A DNA stretch of 64,000 bases from Rhodobacter sp. (GTDB taxonomy: Bacteria; Pseudomonadota; Alphaproteobacteria; Rhodobacterales; Rhodobacteraceae): NCBI GenBank assembly GCA_020251025.1, contig JADCDI010000001.1, positions 121,038 through 185,037 of the forward strand, read 5' to 3'. Under the pieces are notes generated by a model, which did not search any database, had not been told where the DNA came from, and was given only the letters and a program-made list of their open reading frames with translations. The translations under genes and the position numbers were made by a program. Positions 9,517-18,231 of the stretch are shown piece by piece; the stretch's first letter is position 1, and the number at the start of each line of letters is the position of its first letter.

Positions 9517-10259
9517 CCGGCGCGGCCCCCAGGCGCATCGCGATGTGGTCCGGCCCGCGCAACCTGTCCACGGCGCTTCTTTACAGCTTCGCCGCGCGCG
9601 GGGATTGCGCGGTTTGGGACGAGCCGTTCTATGCCGCCTATCTGCGGGCAACCGGCATCGCCCATCCCATGGCGCCCGAAATCATCGCCGCGAACGAGGT
9701 GGACCCGGCACGGGTCGCTGCCGCCTGTATCGGCCCTGTTCCGCAAGGTCAGAGCCTGTTTTACCAAAAGCACATGACGCTGCACATGATCCCCGGCTTT
9801 GACCGGTCATTCATGAAGGCTTGTGACAATGTGTTCCTGATCCGCCACCCCGCGCGGGTCGTGGCAAGCTATGCCAGGAAACGCGAAAATCCCACCCTGG
9901 CCGATATCGGCTTTGTGCAGCAGGCGGCGTTGTTCGATGAGGTGGCACAGCAGCTTGGCCGCGCGCCCCTGGTGATCGACAGCGCCGACATTCTGGCCAA
10001 CCCGCAGGGCGCGCTTTCGGCCCTGTGCGCGGCGCTGGAAATTCCCTTCACCGCGCGCATGCTGCACTGGCCCGCCGGACCAAAGCCCTATGACGGCACC
10101 TGGGCACCGCATTGGTACAACGCGGTTCATCAGTCCACGGGATTTGGTGCCGCAGAGGGTGAGTTGCCCGTGCTGACCGGCGCGCCAGCAGACTTGGCGG
10201 AAGAGGCACTGCCGCATTACCTGCGCCTCAAGCAGGTCAGCCTTGTGCCCCAGCCTTGA
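9513..10259 (+). CDS. Sulfotransferase-like P-loop protein
   Basis: 248 residues, start ATG overlapping the aminotransferase stop. The N-terminus RIAMWSGPRNLSTALLYSF resembles the 5'-phosphosulfate-binding loop of PAPS-dependent sulfotransferases in its PRNxST variant. A later segment NVFLIRHPARVVASYA matches the 3'-phosphate-binding region (R-x-P and following Ser). Homologues are often annotated as sulfotransferase family or, by association, branched-chain aminotransferase-like. Whether it moves sulfate is unproven. Coupling to the aminotransferase suggests a shared pathway on an amino-acid-derived substrate. Confidence 0.72.
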   Translation: MTGAAPRRIAMWSGPRNLSTALLYSFAARGDCAVWDEPFYAAYLRATGIAHPMAPEIIAANEVDPARVAAACIGPVPQGQSLFYQKHMTLHMIPGFDRSFMKACDNVFLIRHPARVVASYARKRENPTLADIGFVQQAALFDEVAQQLGRAPLVIDSADILANPQGALSALCAALEIPFTARMLHWPAGPKPYDGTWAPHWYNAVHQSTGFGAAEGELPVLTGAPADLAEEALPHYLRLKQVSLVPQP

Positions 10260-10288
10260 CGCCAAAGGCAGTCGGCGATAAATCACGC

Positions 10289-10298
10289 GTCACGTGAC
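10289..10298. promoter_or_regulatory. Palindrome GTCACGTGAC upstream of higBA, candidate operator
   Basis: A perfect 10-bp palindrome lies 33 bp before the higB start, in the 72-bp gap after the sulfotransferase-like gene. HigA antitoxins repress their own operon through short palindromes in this position. Assignment is by position only. Confidence 0.4.
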
Positions 10299-10331
10299 AG
10301 ATGACTCCCTGATTGCCACCGGTTTGACTGC

Positions 10332-10622
10332 ATGCTCGATCCTGACCGCATATCTGGCCGTGCCCTCAGACGTCTTGTTGAAGCGGGCGATGGATCGGGG
10401 ATTCGGCCAGACTGGCTTCCAAAGGTGAAGCGCATCCTGTCCGCGCTGAACGTCGCCACCGCACCCGAGGAATTGAACATGCCATCCTATGGCTGGCACA
10501 GGTTGAAGGGAAACCGAAGCGATACGTTTTCGGTTTCCGTCTCCCGAAACTGGAGAGTGACATTCAAATGGGACAAAGACGGCCCTTTCGATGTTACGCT
10601 GGAGGATTATCATGGAAGCTAG
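10332..10622 (+). CDS. higB: HigB-type RelE-superfamily toxin
   Basis: 96 residues. The C-terminal half (YGWHRLKGNRSDTFSVSVSRNWRVTFKW, then DVTLEDYH) is the signature of HigB / RelE-ParE superfamily mRNA interferases. They cleave mRNA on the ribosome and use basic residues in place of a classic catalytic triad. As is usual for hig loci, the toxin gene precedes the antitoxin gene. The higA start overlaps its end by 11 bases. No strong ribosome-binding site is visible before its ATG, which fits low toxin output. Confidence 0.88.
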   Translation: MLDPDRISGRALRRLVEAGDGSGIRPDWLPKVKRILSALNVATAPEELNMPSYGWHRLKGNRSDTFSVSVSRNWRVTFKWDKDGPFDVTLEDYHGS

Positions 10623-10929
10623 CCCGGGCGCGCTGCCCTTTGCACCCCCTCACCCCGGCGAATATCTGCGCGAAGATATCCTGCCCGCGCTCGGCATGAA
10701 CGCAACGCAGCTTGCCGCCCATCTGGGTGTGTCGAAGCAGACGATCTCTGGCATTCTGGCTGAAAAGCGCGCTGTATCAACAGATATGGCGATCCGCCTT
10801 GGTCAGGCGTTCAGGAACGGCGCGCGGTTCTGGCTTGCCCTGCAGATGCAGCATGATCTCTGGCTCAGCGAACGCAAGGGTAAGCCAGCGGTCAAACCCC
10901 TGGATTGGGAAGGCGGCATTGCCGCCTGA
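10612..10929 (+). CDS. higA: HigA-type antitoxin, XRE-family HTH
   Basis: 105 residues from the ATG at 10612, preceded by an excellent GGAGG at 10601-10605; the ORF-track start seven codons earlier has no such site. The XRE helix-turn-helix reads NATQLAAHLGVSKQTISGILAEKRAVSTDMAIRLGQAF, followed by the HigA-typical NGARFWLALQMQHDLW. It neutralises HigB and represses the operon. It ends 2 bases before the convergent argG stop. Confidence 0.9.
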   Translation: MEASPGALPFAPPHPGEYLREDILPALGMNATQLAAHLGVSKQTISGILAEKRAVSTDMAIRLGQAFRNGARFWLALQMQHDLWLSERKGKPAVKPLDWEGGIAA

Positions 10930-10931
10930 CC

Positions 10932-12158
10932 CTACCCACCCACCCGCGCATTCCGCGCTGCAATCAGCTTCAGCCGCAGCGCGTTCAGGCGGATGAAGCC
11001 TGCGGCGTCCTTCTGGTCATAGGCGCCTGCGTCTTCCTCAAAGGTCACGTGCTTTTCGGAATAGAGCGAATGGTCAGACCAGCGCGCCACGGTCCGCGCC
11101 ATGCCCTTGTAGAGCTTCACCCGCACCGTGCCGGTGACATGGTCCTGGGATTTGTCGATCAGCGCCTGCAGCATCTCGCGCTCGGGGCTGAACCAGAAGC
11201 CGTTGTAGATCAGTTCGGCATAGCGCGGCATGATGCTGTCCTTCAGGTGGCCCGCACCGGCATCCAGCGTGATCTGTTCGATCCCCCGGTGTGCCTCCAG
11301 CAGGATGGTGCCGCCCGGGGTTTCATAGGCCCCGCGCGACTTCATGCCGACAAAGCGGTTTTCCACCAGGTCAAGGCGGCCCACGCCATGCCTGGCACCA
11401 AGCCCGTTCAGCCTTGTCAGGATCATGGCCGGGCTCATCGCCTTGCCGTTGACCGAAACGGCATCGCCGCGCTGAAAGCCGATTTCCACCATTTCCGGGG
11501 TATCGGGGGCCAGTTCGGGATCAACCGTGCGCTGCCAGACATATGCGGGCGGTTCCTGCCCGGGGTTTTCCAGAACCTTGCCTTCGGACGAGGTGTGCAG
11601 CAGGTTCGCATCCACGGAAAACGGCGCTTCGCCGCGCTTGTCCTTTGCGATGGGAATCTGGTTCGCCTCGGCGAATTCCAGCAGCTTCGTGCGGCTGGTC
11701 AGATCCCATTCGCGCCAGGGGGCGATGACGCGGATCGACGGGTTCAGCGCATAGGCCGAAAGCTCGAAGCGCACCTGATCATTGCCCTTGCCGGTCGCGC
11801 CATGCGCCACGGCATCGGCACCGGTTTCTTCGGCGATCCGCACCAGGTGCTTTGAGATCAGCGGCCGCGCGATCGAGGTGCCCAGCAGATACAGACCCTC
11901 ATACAGCGCATTCGCCCGGAACATCGGGAAGACGAAATCCCGCACGAATTCCTCGCGCACGTCGACGATATGGATGTTCTCGGGCTTGATCCCCAGCAGA
12001 ACCGCCTTTTCCCGCGCCGGCTCCAGCTCTTCCCCCTGGCCCAGATCGGCGGTGAAGGTGACAACCTCGCAGCCGTATTCGGTCTGAAGCCATTTCAGGA
12101 TGATCGAGGTATCAAGGCCCCCCGAATAGGCAAGGACCACTTTCTTCGGCTTGGACAT
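10932..12158 (-). CDS. argG: Argininosuccinate synthase
   Basis: 408 residues from the Met of [18 protein letters not shown]; the ORF track adds six upstream residues. AYSGGLDTS is the PP-loop ATP-pyrophosphatase motif, and the C-terminal domain is complete. It joins citrulline and aspartate using ATP, the penultimate step of arginine synthesis. It is monocistronic here, while argJ lies 46 kb away in the same window. Confidence 0.97.
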   Translation of the reverse strand: MSKPKKVVLAYSGGLDTSIILKWLQTEYGCEVVTFTADLGQGEELEPAREKAVLLGIKPENIHIVDVREEFVRDFVFPMFRANALYEGLYLLGTSIARPLISKHLVRIAEETGADAVAHGATGKGNDQVRFELSAYALNPSIRVIAPWREWDLTSRTKLLEFAEANQIPIAKDKRGEAPFSVDANLLHTSSEGKVLENPGQEPPAYVWQRTVDPELAPDTPEMVEIGFQRGDAVSVNGKAMSPAMILTRLNGLGARHGVGRLDLVENRFVGMKSRGAYETPGGTILLEAHRGIEQITLDAGAGHLKDSIMPRYAELIYNGFWFSPEREMLQALIDKSQDHVTGTVRVKLYKGMARTVARWSDHSLYSEKHVTFEEDAGAYDQKDAAGFIRLNALRLKLIAARNARVGG

Positions 12159-12296
12159 CGCCCGCTCCTGATACACAAGGTTTTCAGGGCGTTACCGCGT
12201 TTTTCGGGCAAGGGCAAGCAAACGGTCGTAACCACCGGTTGACAGGGAAAAAGACGGTTTGCTAACCGGATCACGGGCAGTCAAAAGGTTATCCGG

Positions 12297-13073
12297 GTGA
12301 AGGGTTTCGCAATTTTCCGCCATTCGGTGCGGCAGCTTGTTGGCAATATCGGGCCTGCCTTGCGCAGCTCAGCGTTTCTGACCGCTATGTTGCAGCTTCT
12401 TGGTTATCTGCTTGATGTGCAGGGTGACATGGCGCGGTACGCGATCATGTTGGGCACATTCGGCAGCGGGGTCTTTCCCTGGAAATCGGTGCTGCCCTAC
12501 TTTGCGTTTTTCCTGCTCAGCGGTTGCTGGATCGGGGTAGGCTGGTGCCGCTACGTGCTGATGGAAGAACAGCCCGGCACAGTCCTGCCGCTGTTCAGGC
12601 CGTCGCGGATTGTGGCATACCTTGTGGCGCTGGTCGTGCTGATCCTGGCGAGTGTGGTTGGGGGTTTTCTTTTGGGCATTCTGGCGGGTTTCGTTCTGGG
12701 CTTTCTGAAAGCGTTGAACATGATGGGCGAAACTGCTGCGATCGTGCTGTTTTTCGTCGTGATCCTGCCGGTCATTCTTGTCTTTTCGCTGCGACTTTCC
12801 CTTGGCCTTCCTGCCGCCGCGATCGGTGAAAAACCGTCAATGACCGCGTCCTGGCGCGCGACGCGCGGCTATGGGTTGGCCATCCTTGTGGCGTCGGTTC
12901 TGGTCATTCTGGTGATTGTTCTTGTTGCCCTGCCCGTGGGCCTTGTGTTCCAACCCCTCTCTGCGCCAGCTTGGATCTGGCAGGGCGTGATCGGCTGGGT
13001 TGCCCTGATGCTCGGCCTCAGCCTTTCTGCCACAGTTTACGGTCACTGCGTTCAAGGTCGCCCCTTGGTCTGA
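12297..13073 (+). CDS. Multi-pass membrane protein of unknown function
   Basis: 258 residues, apparently starting with GTG after a weak purine-rich leader. Roughly six hydrophobic segments are visible (near residues 25-42, 65-85, 100-130, 138-160, 185-212 and 220-240), with short loops. The final conserved-looking segment is VYGHCVQGRPLV. I recognise no catalytic motif or transporter family. It is divergent from argG and 37 bp upstream of ilvA, on the same strand, so it may be co-transcribed with ilvA. The N-terminal amphipathic stretch (FRHSVRQLVGNI) suggests the N-terminus is cytoplasmic. Confidence 0.7.
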   Translation: MKGFAIFRHSVRQLVGNIGPALRSSAFLTAMLQLLGYLLDVQGDMARYAIMLGTFGSGVFPWKSVLPYFAFFLLSGCWIGVGWCRYVLMEEQPGTVLPLFRPSRIVAYLVALVVLILASVVGGFLLGILAGFVLGFLKALNMMGETAAIVLFFVVILPVILVFSLRLSLGLPAAAIGEKPSMTASWRATRGYGLAILVASVLVILVIVLVALPVGLVFQPLSAPAWIWQGVIGWVALMLGLSLSATVYGHCVQGRPLV

Positions 13074-13110
13074 GGCTTGTTTTTTCCGGCGTGGCACGCT
13101 TAATCGCCCG

Positions 13111-14358
13111 ATGACCCAGTTCACCGATGCCGCCCGCGCCGCCACCCGCGCCTTGCGCCAGCTCTTCCCCGAAACGCCGCTGCAGCGGAACGATCATCTG
13201 TGCCAGCAGTATGATGCCGACATCTGGCTGAAACGCGAAGACCTCAGTCCTGTGCGCAGCTACAAGCTGCGCGGGGCCTTCACGGCGATGCGCAAGCATC
13301 TTGCCGCCCATCCGGACCAGCGGCTGTTTGTCTGCGCCAGTGCCGGGAACCATGCGCAGGGGGTGGCCTATGCCTGCCGCCATTTCGGCGTGCAGGGCAC
13401 CATCTTCATGCCGGTGACCACGCCGCAGCAGAAGATCGACAAGACCCGCACCTTTGGCGGTGACGCGGTGCAGATCGTGCTGACCGGCGACTATTTCGAT
13501 CAGACCCTGGCCGCCGCCCAAACGTTCTGTGCGCAGACCGGTGCCCATTTCCTGTCGCCCTTCGATGATCCGGACGTGATCGAAGGTCAGGCAAGCGTTG
13601 CGGTGGAAATACTCGGTCAGCTTGGCCGCGCGCCCGATCTGGTCATCCTGCCGGTGGGGGGCGGCGGGCTGGCATCGGGTGTCACGGGCTATCTGCGCGA
13701 TTGCGCCCCCGAAACGGCCTACCGCTTTGTCGAGCCGCTGGGGGGCGCCAGCCTCACGGCAGCCCTGGCGGCAGGCGCACCCGACACCCTGCCCCGCGTC
13801 AACAGCTTTGTCGATGGCGCGGCGGTGGCGCGGATCGGGGCAAACAACTATTCCCGCCTGAACTGGATCGACCCGGCGCATGTGCTGCTGGCCCCCGAAG
13901 ACCGCATCTGCGTCACCATGCTGCACTTTCTGAACATCGAAGGCATCGTTCTGGAACCTGCGGGTGCGCTGGCGGTGGATGTGCTGCCCGACCTGGCCGG
14001 AACGATCCGTGGCCGGACGGTGGTTTGCGTCACATCCGGCGGCAATTTCGATTTCGAGCGTCTGCCAGAGGTGAAGGAACGCGCCCAGCGCTACTGCGGG
14101 GTGAAGAAATACCTTATCCTGCGCATGCCCCAGCGCCCCGGCGCGCTGCGCGAGTTCCTGATGATGCTGGGTCCGGATGATGACATCGCCCGGTTCGAAT
14201 ACCTCAAGAAATCGGCGCGCAATTTCGGATCGGTGCTGATCGGCATCGAAACCAGGGCGGCGCAGAATTTCGATCAGCTGTTCGCGCGCATGGACGCGGC
14301 AGGCTTTACCTACCGCGACATCACCCGGGACGAGGCGCTGGCCGAATTCCTGATCTGA
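13111..14358 (+). CDS. ilvA: Threonine ammonia-lyase (threonine dehydratase)
   Basis: 415 residues. The PLP lysine sits in SYKLRGAF near residue 52, the glycine-rich phosphate-binding loop is PVGGGGLASG, and a single C-terminal ACT-like regulatory domain starts near residue 325 (YLILRMPQRPGALREFL). It converts threonine to 2-oxobutanoate and ammonia, the committed step to isoleucine. The length and single ACT-like domain match the short IlvA form found in many Gram-positives and alphaproteobacteria, not the two-ACT E. coli form. Confidence 0.93.
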   Translation: MTQFTDAARAATRALRQLFPETPLQRNDHLCQQYDADIWLKREDLSPVRSYKLRGAFTAMRKHLAAHPDQRLFVCASAGNHAQGVAYACRHFGVQGTIFMPVTTPQQKIDKTRTFGGDAVQIVLTGDYFDQTLAAAQTFCAQTGAHFLSPFDDPDVIEGQASVAVEILGQLGRAPDLVILPVGGGGLASGVTGYLRDCAPETAYRFVEPLGGASLTAALAAGAPDTLPRVNSFVDGAAVARIGANNYSRLNWIDPAHVLLAPEDRICVTMLHFLNIEGIVLEPAGALAVDVLPDLAGTIRGRTVVCVTSGGNFDFERLPEVKERAQRYCGVKKYLILRMPQRPGALREFLMMLGPDDDIARFEYLKKSARNFGSVLIGIETRAAQNFDQLFARMDAAGFTYRDITRDEALAEFLI

Positions 14359-14363
14359 CCGGC

Positions 14364-14690
14364 TCAGGCGGCGCGGCTGCCGCCCAGACCGGCCTCGAAG
14401 GCCCGGCGGGTTGCCGCAAAGCTTTCCGCCACCTCTGCCACATCCACCGGCGCCCCTGCCGCCGCGCGCTTTTCGCCCGCGCTGCACAAAGCCGCCAGGT
14501 GCCGGAACCCAAGGTTCAGCGCGCTTCCCTTCAGAAAGTGCAGATCCGCCTCCAAACTCGGATCAGGTTTTCCGGCCAGCAGCCGTGCCACCGCAGCATC
14601 TGATTCGGTCAGGAACATTTCTACCACCTCCGCGAAATCGGCGGCACCGATTTCCCCGCGCAGGCTTGCCACGCGATCCCAGTCGATCAT
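14364..14690 (-). CDS. Histidine phosphotransfer (Hpt) domain protein
   Basis: 108 residues from the ATG at 14690, which follows AAGGAG; the ORF-track start is 12 codons upstream. The phosphoacceptor motif is LHFLKGSALNLGF (H-x-x-K-G-S/A). The whole protein is one four-helix Hpt bundle with no kinase or output domain, so it acts as a phosphate shuttle. It is divergent from a receiver/phosphatase gene 165 bp away, the likely partner. It is convergent with ilvA at 5 bp. Confidence 0.9.
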   Translation of the reverse strand: MIDWDRVASLRGEIGAADFAEVVEMFLTESDAAVARLLAGKPDPSLEADLHFLKGSALNLGFRHLAALCSAGEKRAAAGAPVDVAEVAESFAATRRAFEAGLGGSRAA

Positions 14691-14855
14691 GTCATTCTCC
14701 TTGCCCCGGCTTGCGCCTTTACACACAGGGTCAGTCTGCCCCGGCAGCCTTAACGCCCGGTAATCCGAAAAGGCGGCACAAAAAGAATCTGCCGTTTTCT
14801 TTATCCTTCACATGTCCTTAACCAGGATCGGACAACCCTGCGGATCACGATCGAT

Positions 14856-16145
14856 ATGGAGGTCATCGTGCAGGCAGAGTTCCTTTTTGTTCCGGACCCG
14901 AAAGTGAGCAATAACCCCATTGTCCCGCGCCGCGTTCTGGTGGTCGATGACAGTGCCGCCCAGCGCCGCGTGCTGTCGCTGTCCCTTGCCCGCTGGGGGT
15001 ACCGGGTGACAGAGGCGGATTCGGGCGAGGCGGCGCTGAAGCTGTGCCAGGACACGGCCTTTCACATGATCCTCAGCGACTGGGGCATGCCGGGGATGAG
15101 CGGGCTGGACCTGTGCCGCGCGGTCCGGGCCATGCCGCATGACGGCTATGGCTATTTCATTCTGCTGACGTCGAAATCCGACAAAGCCGAAGTGGCCGAC
15201 GGGCTGGATGCCGGGGCGGACGATTTCCTGTCAAAGCCGATCAACCCCGATGAGCTGCGCGCCCGCATGCGCGCGGGCGAACGCGTGCTGACCATGCAGC
15301 AGGAACTGCTGGAAAAGAACCGCCTTGTGCGCACCACCCTGGACGAACTTCAGGCTGTATACGATTCGCTGGACCGCGATCTGGTCGAGGCGCGAAAGGT
15401 GCAGCAGACCTTCGTGCGCGAACGCCACCGCGATTTCGGGCATGCATCGGTATCGATCCTGCTGCGGCCTTCGGGGCATGTCGGCGGCGATCTGGTGGGG
15501 TGGTTCCGCATCGATTCGCGGCGCGTGGCGCTCTATGCTGTCGATGTGTCGGGTCATGGCGTTGCCTCGGCGATGATGACGGCGCGGCTTGCGGGCCATT
15601 TGTCGGGGGCGGCACCGGAACTGAACTATGCCCTGTCTGCCGGGGCAAATGGCGAGATTCAGGCCCTTCCGCCCGAGGCTGTCGCCGCCCGCTTCAACCG
15701 CATGATGATCGACGACATGCAGGTGGATCAGTATTTCACCATGGCCTATGCCGAAATTGATCTCATGACCGGGCACGTCGCCCTGGTGCAGGCCGGCCAC
15801 CCGCATCCGGCTGTCCTGCGGGCGGATGGCGTGGTGGAATACCTGGGCGAGGGGGGCCTTCCCGTGGGCCTGATCGGTGCGGCGGGCTATGACCGGATCG
15901 AGGCACAGCTTCGCCCCGGCGACAGGTTGTTCCTGATGTCGGACGGCATCACCGAATGCGCCGATCCGACCGGCATCGAACTGGGCGAGGATGGCCTTGC
16001 GCGCATCCTGCGGCAGCACGCCCGGCTGACCAGCCCGGCCCTGATGGATGCGCTGGTGTCGGAACTGCAGCGCCATGCGGGCGGCCCTGATTTCCGCGAT
16101 GACGTGTCCGGTGTCATCTTCGACTGGCGCGGCCCCAGCCTGTAA
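14856..16145 (+). CDS. Response regulator with PP2C/SpoIIE-type phosphatase output
   Basis: 429 residues. A receiver domain (residues about 25-145) has the acidic pair VVDDS, phosphoacceptor D in LSDWGMPGMSG, T/S in LLTSKS and K in LSKPINP. A linker coiled coil (MQQELLEKNRLVRTTLDELQAVYDSLDRDLVEARKVQ) leads to a PPM/SpoIIE domain with metal-binding G-D in HVGGDLVGW and DVSGHGVASAMM. The family dephosphorylates anti-sigma-factor antagonists or similar Ser-phosphoproteins. The divergent Hpt gene suggests a phosphorelay; no partner-switch genes are nearby. The ATG at 14856 has only a modest ribosome-binding site, so an internal start is possible. Confidence 0.88.
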   Translation: MEVIVQAEFLFVPDPKVSNNPIVPRRVLVVDDSAAQRRVLSLSLARWGYRVTEADSGEAALKLCQDTAFHMILSDWGMPGMSGLDLCRAVRAMPHDGYGYFILLTSKSDKAEVADGLDAGADDFLSKPINPDELRARMRAGERVLTMQQELLEKNRLVRTTLDELQAVYDSLDRDLVEARKVQQTFVRERHRDFGHASVSILLRPSGHVGGDLVGWFRIDSRRVALYAVDVSGHGVASAMMTARLAGHLSGAAPELNYALSAGANGEIQALPPEAVAARFNRMMIDDMQVDQYFTMAYAEIDLMTGHVALVQAGHPHPAVLRADGVVEYLGEGGLPVGLIGAAGYDRIEAQLRPGDRLFLMSDGITECADPTGIELGEDGLARILRQHARLTSPALMDALVSELQRHAGGPDFRDDVSGVIFDWRGPSL

Positions 16146-16572
16146 GGGAAGCCAGCATGGCGCGGTCGCCGGGGTTGCCAAGGCGCGCCACGGCGTCTTC
16201 GACCGGCAGCCAGACGGCTGTATGGCCCGCCTCGCCTGGCGGGCCAAGGCGCAGCACCGGGCGCGCCAGGTAGACCGTACACAGCTTTTCCGCCCAAAGG
16301 TCGTATTCCGGCATGTAGGTAAAGCGCCGGAAGGCACCGATGCGCCGGATCACATCGATCTTCCATCCGGTTTCCTCGATCACCTCGCGGTGCAGGGCGG
16401 TCACCGGTTGTTCGCCCGCATCAATGCCGCCGCCGGGCAACTGGAATTCGGGCACCGGGGCCTGCTGAAAGGTTGTCAGGATGCTGTCGCCCCGCAACAG
16501 CACCGCATAGACCCCCGGCCTGCGCCGATAGCGCTGGCCGGGCTTCAGCGGCTCTCCATGGCGTCTGATCAT
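16114..16572 (-). CDS. Nudix hydrolase
   Basis: 152 residues from the ATG at 16572 (MIRRHGEPLKPGQ); the ORF track begins 30 codons earlier. The Nudix box reads GGGIDAGEQPVTALHREVIEETGW, matching G-x5-E-x7-R-E-x-x-E-E-x-G-U. The substrate is a nucleoside diphosphate linked to an unknown moiety. It is tail-to-tail with the response regulator, overlapping by 32 bp, and divergent from hslO across 77 bp. Confidence 0.85.
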   Translation of the reverse strand: MIRRHGEPLKPGQRYRRRPGVYAVLLRGDSILTTFQQAPVPEFQLPGGGIDAGEQPVTALHREVIEETGWKIDVIRRIGAFRRFTYMPEYDLWAEKLCTVYLARPVLRLGPPGEAGHTAVWLPVEDAVARLGNPGDRAMLASLTGWGRASRR

Positions 16573-16649
16573 GGCCTGCCCTTGGTGCTTTGGTTGCCGT
16601 GCCTGTGTTGCTGCGGTATGCCAAGGCTCACGCGGCAAGGAAACCCCCG

Positions 16650-17645
16650 ATGCTCGGATCACAACTCGCCTGGGATGATACCGTCCTGCCCTTTCAGCTT
16701 GACAGGTCAGATATCCGTGGCCGCGTTGCGCGGCTGGACGGTGTGCTGGACCGGGTGCTGTCGCAACACGCCTATCCGCCGCAGATCGAGGCGCTTGTCG
16801 CCGAAGCGTCGCTGCTGACCGCGCTGATCGGGCAGACGATCAAGTTGCGCTGGCGGCTGTCGATTCAGGTGCGCGGCACCGGACCGGTGAAAATGATCGC
16901 CACCGATTACTATGGCCCGACCGAGGACGGGCAGGCGGCGCGCATCCGCGCCTATGCCAGTTTCGACAGGGACAGTATCGAAACGGATGATCCCTTTGCC
17001 CTGATCGGCGAGGGATACTTTGTCATCCTGATCGATCAGGGCGAAGGGATGGTTCCCTATCAGGGCATCACGCCCCTGGTCGGCGGATCTCTTTCTGCCT
17101 GTGCAGAGACGTATTTTGCCCAGTCAGAACAGTTGCCCACCCGCTTTGCCATTACCTGCGGCCGGTCCCAGACGCCCGGCAACCGGCCGCACTGGCGCGC
17201 CGGCGGCGTGATGTTGCAGCATATGCCCAAATCCTCGCTCGAGGCTGCGGCGGAGGCCGGATCGGGCGAAGGTGGCTTGCTGACCCATCGCGACCTTCTG
17301 GACGGGGCAGAGGGCGAAAACTGGACACGCGCAAACCTGCTTCTTGATACGGTCGAGGATCTGGAACTGATCGGCCCGTCGGTGCAGCCAACCGATCTGC
17401 TGGTGCGCCTGTTTCATGAGGAAGGCCCACGCGTGTTCGATGCGCAGCCTGTGCGCTTTGGCTGTTCCTGTTCGGCGCAAAAGGTGCGCCGGTCGCTGTC
17501 GATCTATTCGGCGGCGGACATCAGCCAGATGACGACTGATGACGGCGTGCTGACCGCCGATTGCCAGTTCTGCGGTGCCCATTACGAGTTTGATCCCGGA
17601 ACGCTTGGCCGTGATGCCGAGGAGGCCGCGGTTGAGCGTGATTGA
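16650..17645 (+). CDS. hslO: Hsp33, redox-regulated chaperone
   Basis: 331 residues from the ATG at 16650 (MLGSQLAWDD); the track start 60 bases upstream lacks support. The C-terminal zinc switch is present as GCSCS...DCQFCGAHYEFD, i.e. C-x-C and C-x-x-C. Oxidation of these cysteines releases zinc and activates the holdase. It is the first gene of a coupled string: the next Nudix gene begins within its end. Confidence 0.94.
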   Translation: MLGSQLAWDDTVLPFQLDRSDIRGRVARLDGVLDRVLSQHAYPPQIEALVAEASLLTALIGQTIKLRWRLSIQVRGTGPVKMIATDYYGPTEDGQAARIRAYASFDRDSIETDDPFALIGEGYFVILIDQGEGMVPYQGITPLVGGSLSACAETYFAQSEQLPTRFAITCGRSQTPGNRPHWRAGGVMLQHMPKSSLEAAAEAGSGEGGLLTHRDLLDGAEGENWTRANLLLDTVEDLELIGPSVQPTDLLVRLFHEEGPRVFDAQPVRFGCSCSAQKVRRSLSIYSAADISQMTTDDGVLTADCQFCGAHYEFDPGTLGRDAEEAAVERD

Positions 17646-18231
17646 CCCCGGCCTTCTGTCCCGGGCGCTGGCGCGGCCCATGCGGGAGTCGTCCGATTTC
17701 GACCTCAATCCGCGGCTGCGTCTGCCGACCGGCCGTGTGCTGCGGCCCGCCGCAGTGCTGATCGCTGTCCAGACCGGGCCGTCGGGGGCCGATCTGATCC
17801 TGACCAAGCGCTCTTCGCGGCTGAAGCATCACCCCGGGCAGATTGCCTTTCCCGGCGGCAAGGTAGAACCCGGCGACGGGGGCCCCATCGGGGCCGCCCT
17901 GAGGGAAAGCCGCGAAGAGGTTGGCCTGCCGCAAGACCTTGTCACCGTTCTGGGCACATTGCCGCAGCACGAAACCGTCACAGGCTTTCTGGTGACGCCG
18001 GTTCTTGGCATCGTTTCCGGCGAATTCACCCCGCAGCCCGAGGCGGGCGAGGTGGAAGAGGTGTTTACCGTGCCCCTGGCCCATGTGACCACACTGGCGA
18101 ATTTTCGCATTGAACGCCGCCGCTGGCAGGACGAATGGCGGCGGTATTATGCCGTGCCTTACGGCCCTTATTACATCTGGGGGGCCACGGCCCGGATTCT
18201 GCGCGGTCTGGCAGACAGGCTTTCCTCATGA
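17632..18231 (+). CDS. Nudix hydrolase, CoA pyrophosphatase type
   Basis: About 199 residues. It contains both the UPF0035 signature (LTKRSSRLKHHPGQIAFPGG) and the Nudix box (GGKVEPGDGGPIGAALRESREEVGL), which together mark CoA/acyl-CoA diphosphatases of the NudL type. I chose a TTG start at 17632 because AGGAGG lies 6 bases upstream and the start overlaps the hslO stop. GTG at 17638 is an alternative, and the ATG chosen by the track (17575) runs deep into hslO. The cca gene starts inside its stop. Confidence 0.85.
   Translation: MSVIDPGLLSRALARPMRESSDFDLNPRLRLPTGRVLRPAAVLIAVQTGPSGADLILTKRSSRLKHHPGQIAFPGGKVEPGDGGPIGAALRESREEVGLPQDLVTVLGTLPQHETVTGFLVTPVLGIVSGEFTPQPEAGEVEEVFTVPLAHVTTLANFRIERRRWQDEWRRYYAVPYGPYYIWGATARILRGLADRLSS

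Noticed and set aside
10289-10298. GTCACGTGAC considered as a parS site
   Set aside because: It shares the CACGTG core only; the flanking TGTTT/AAACA arms are missing. Better explained as a higBA operator candidate.
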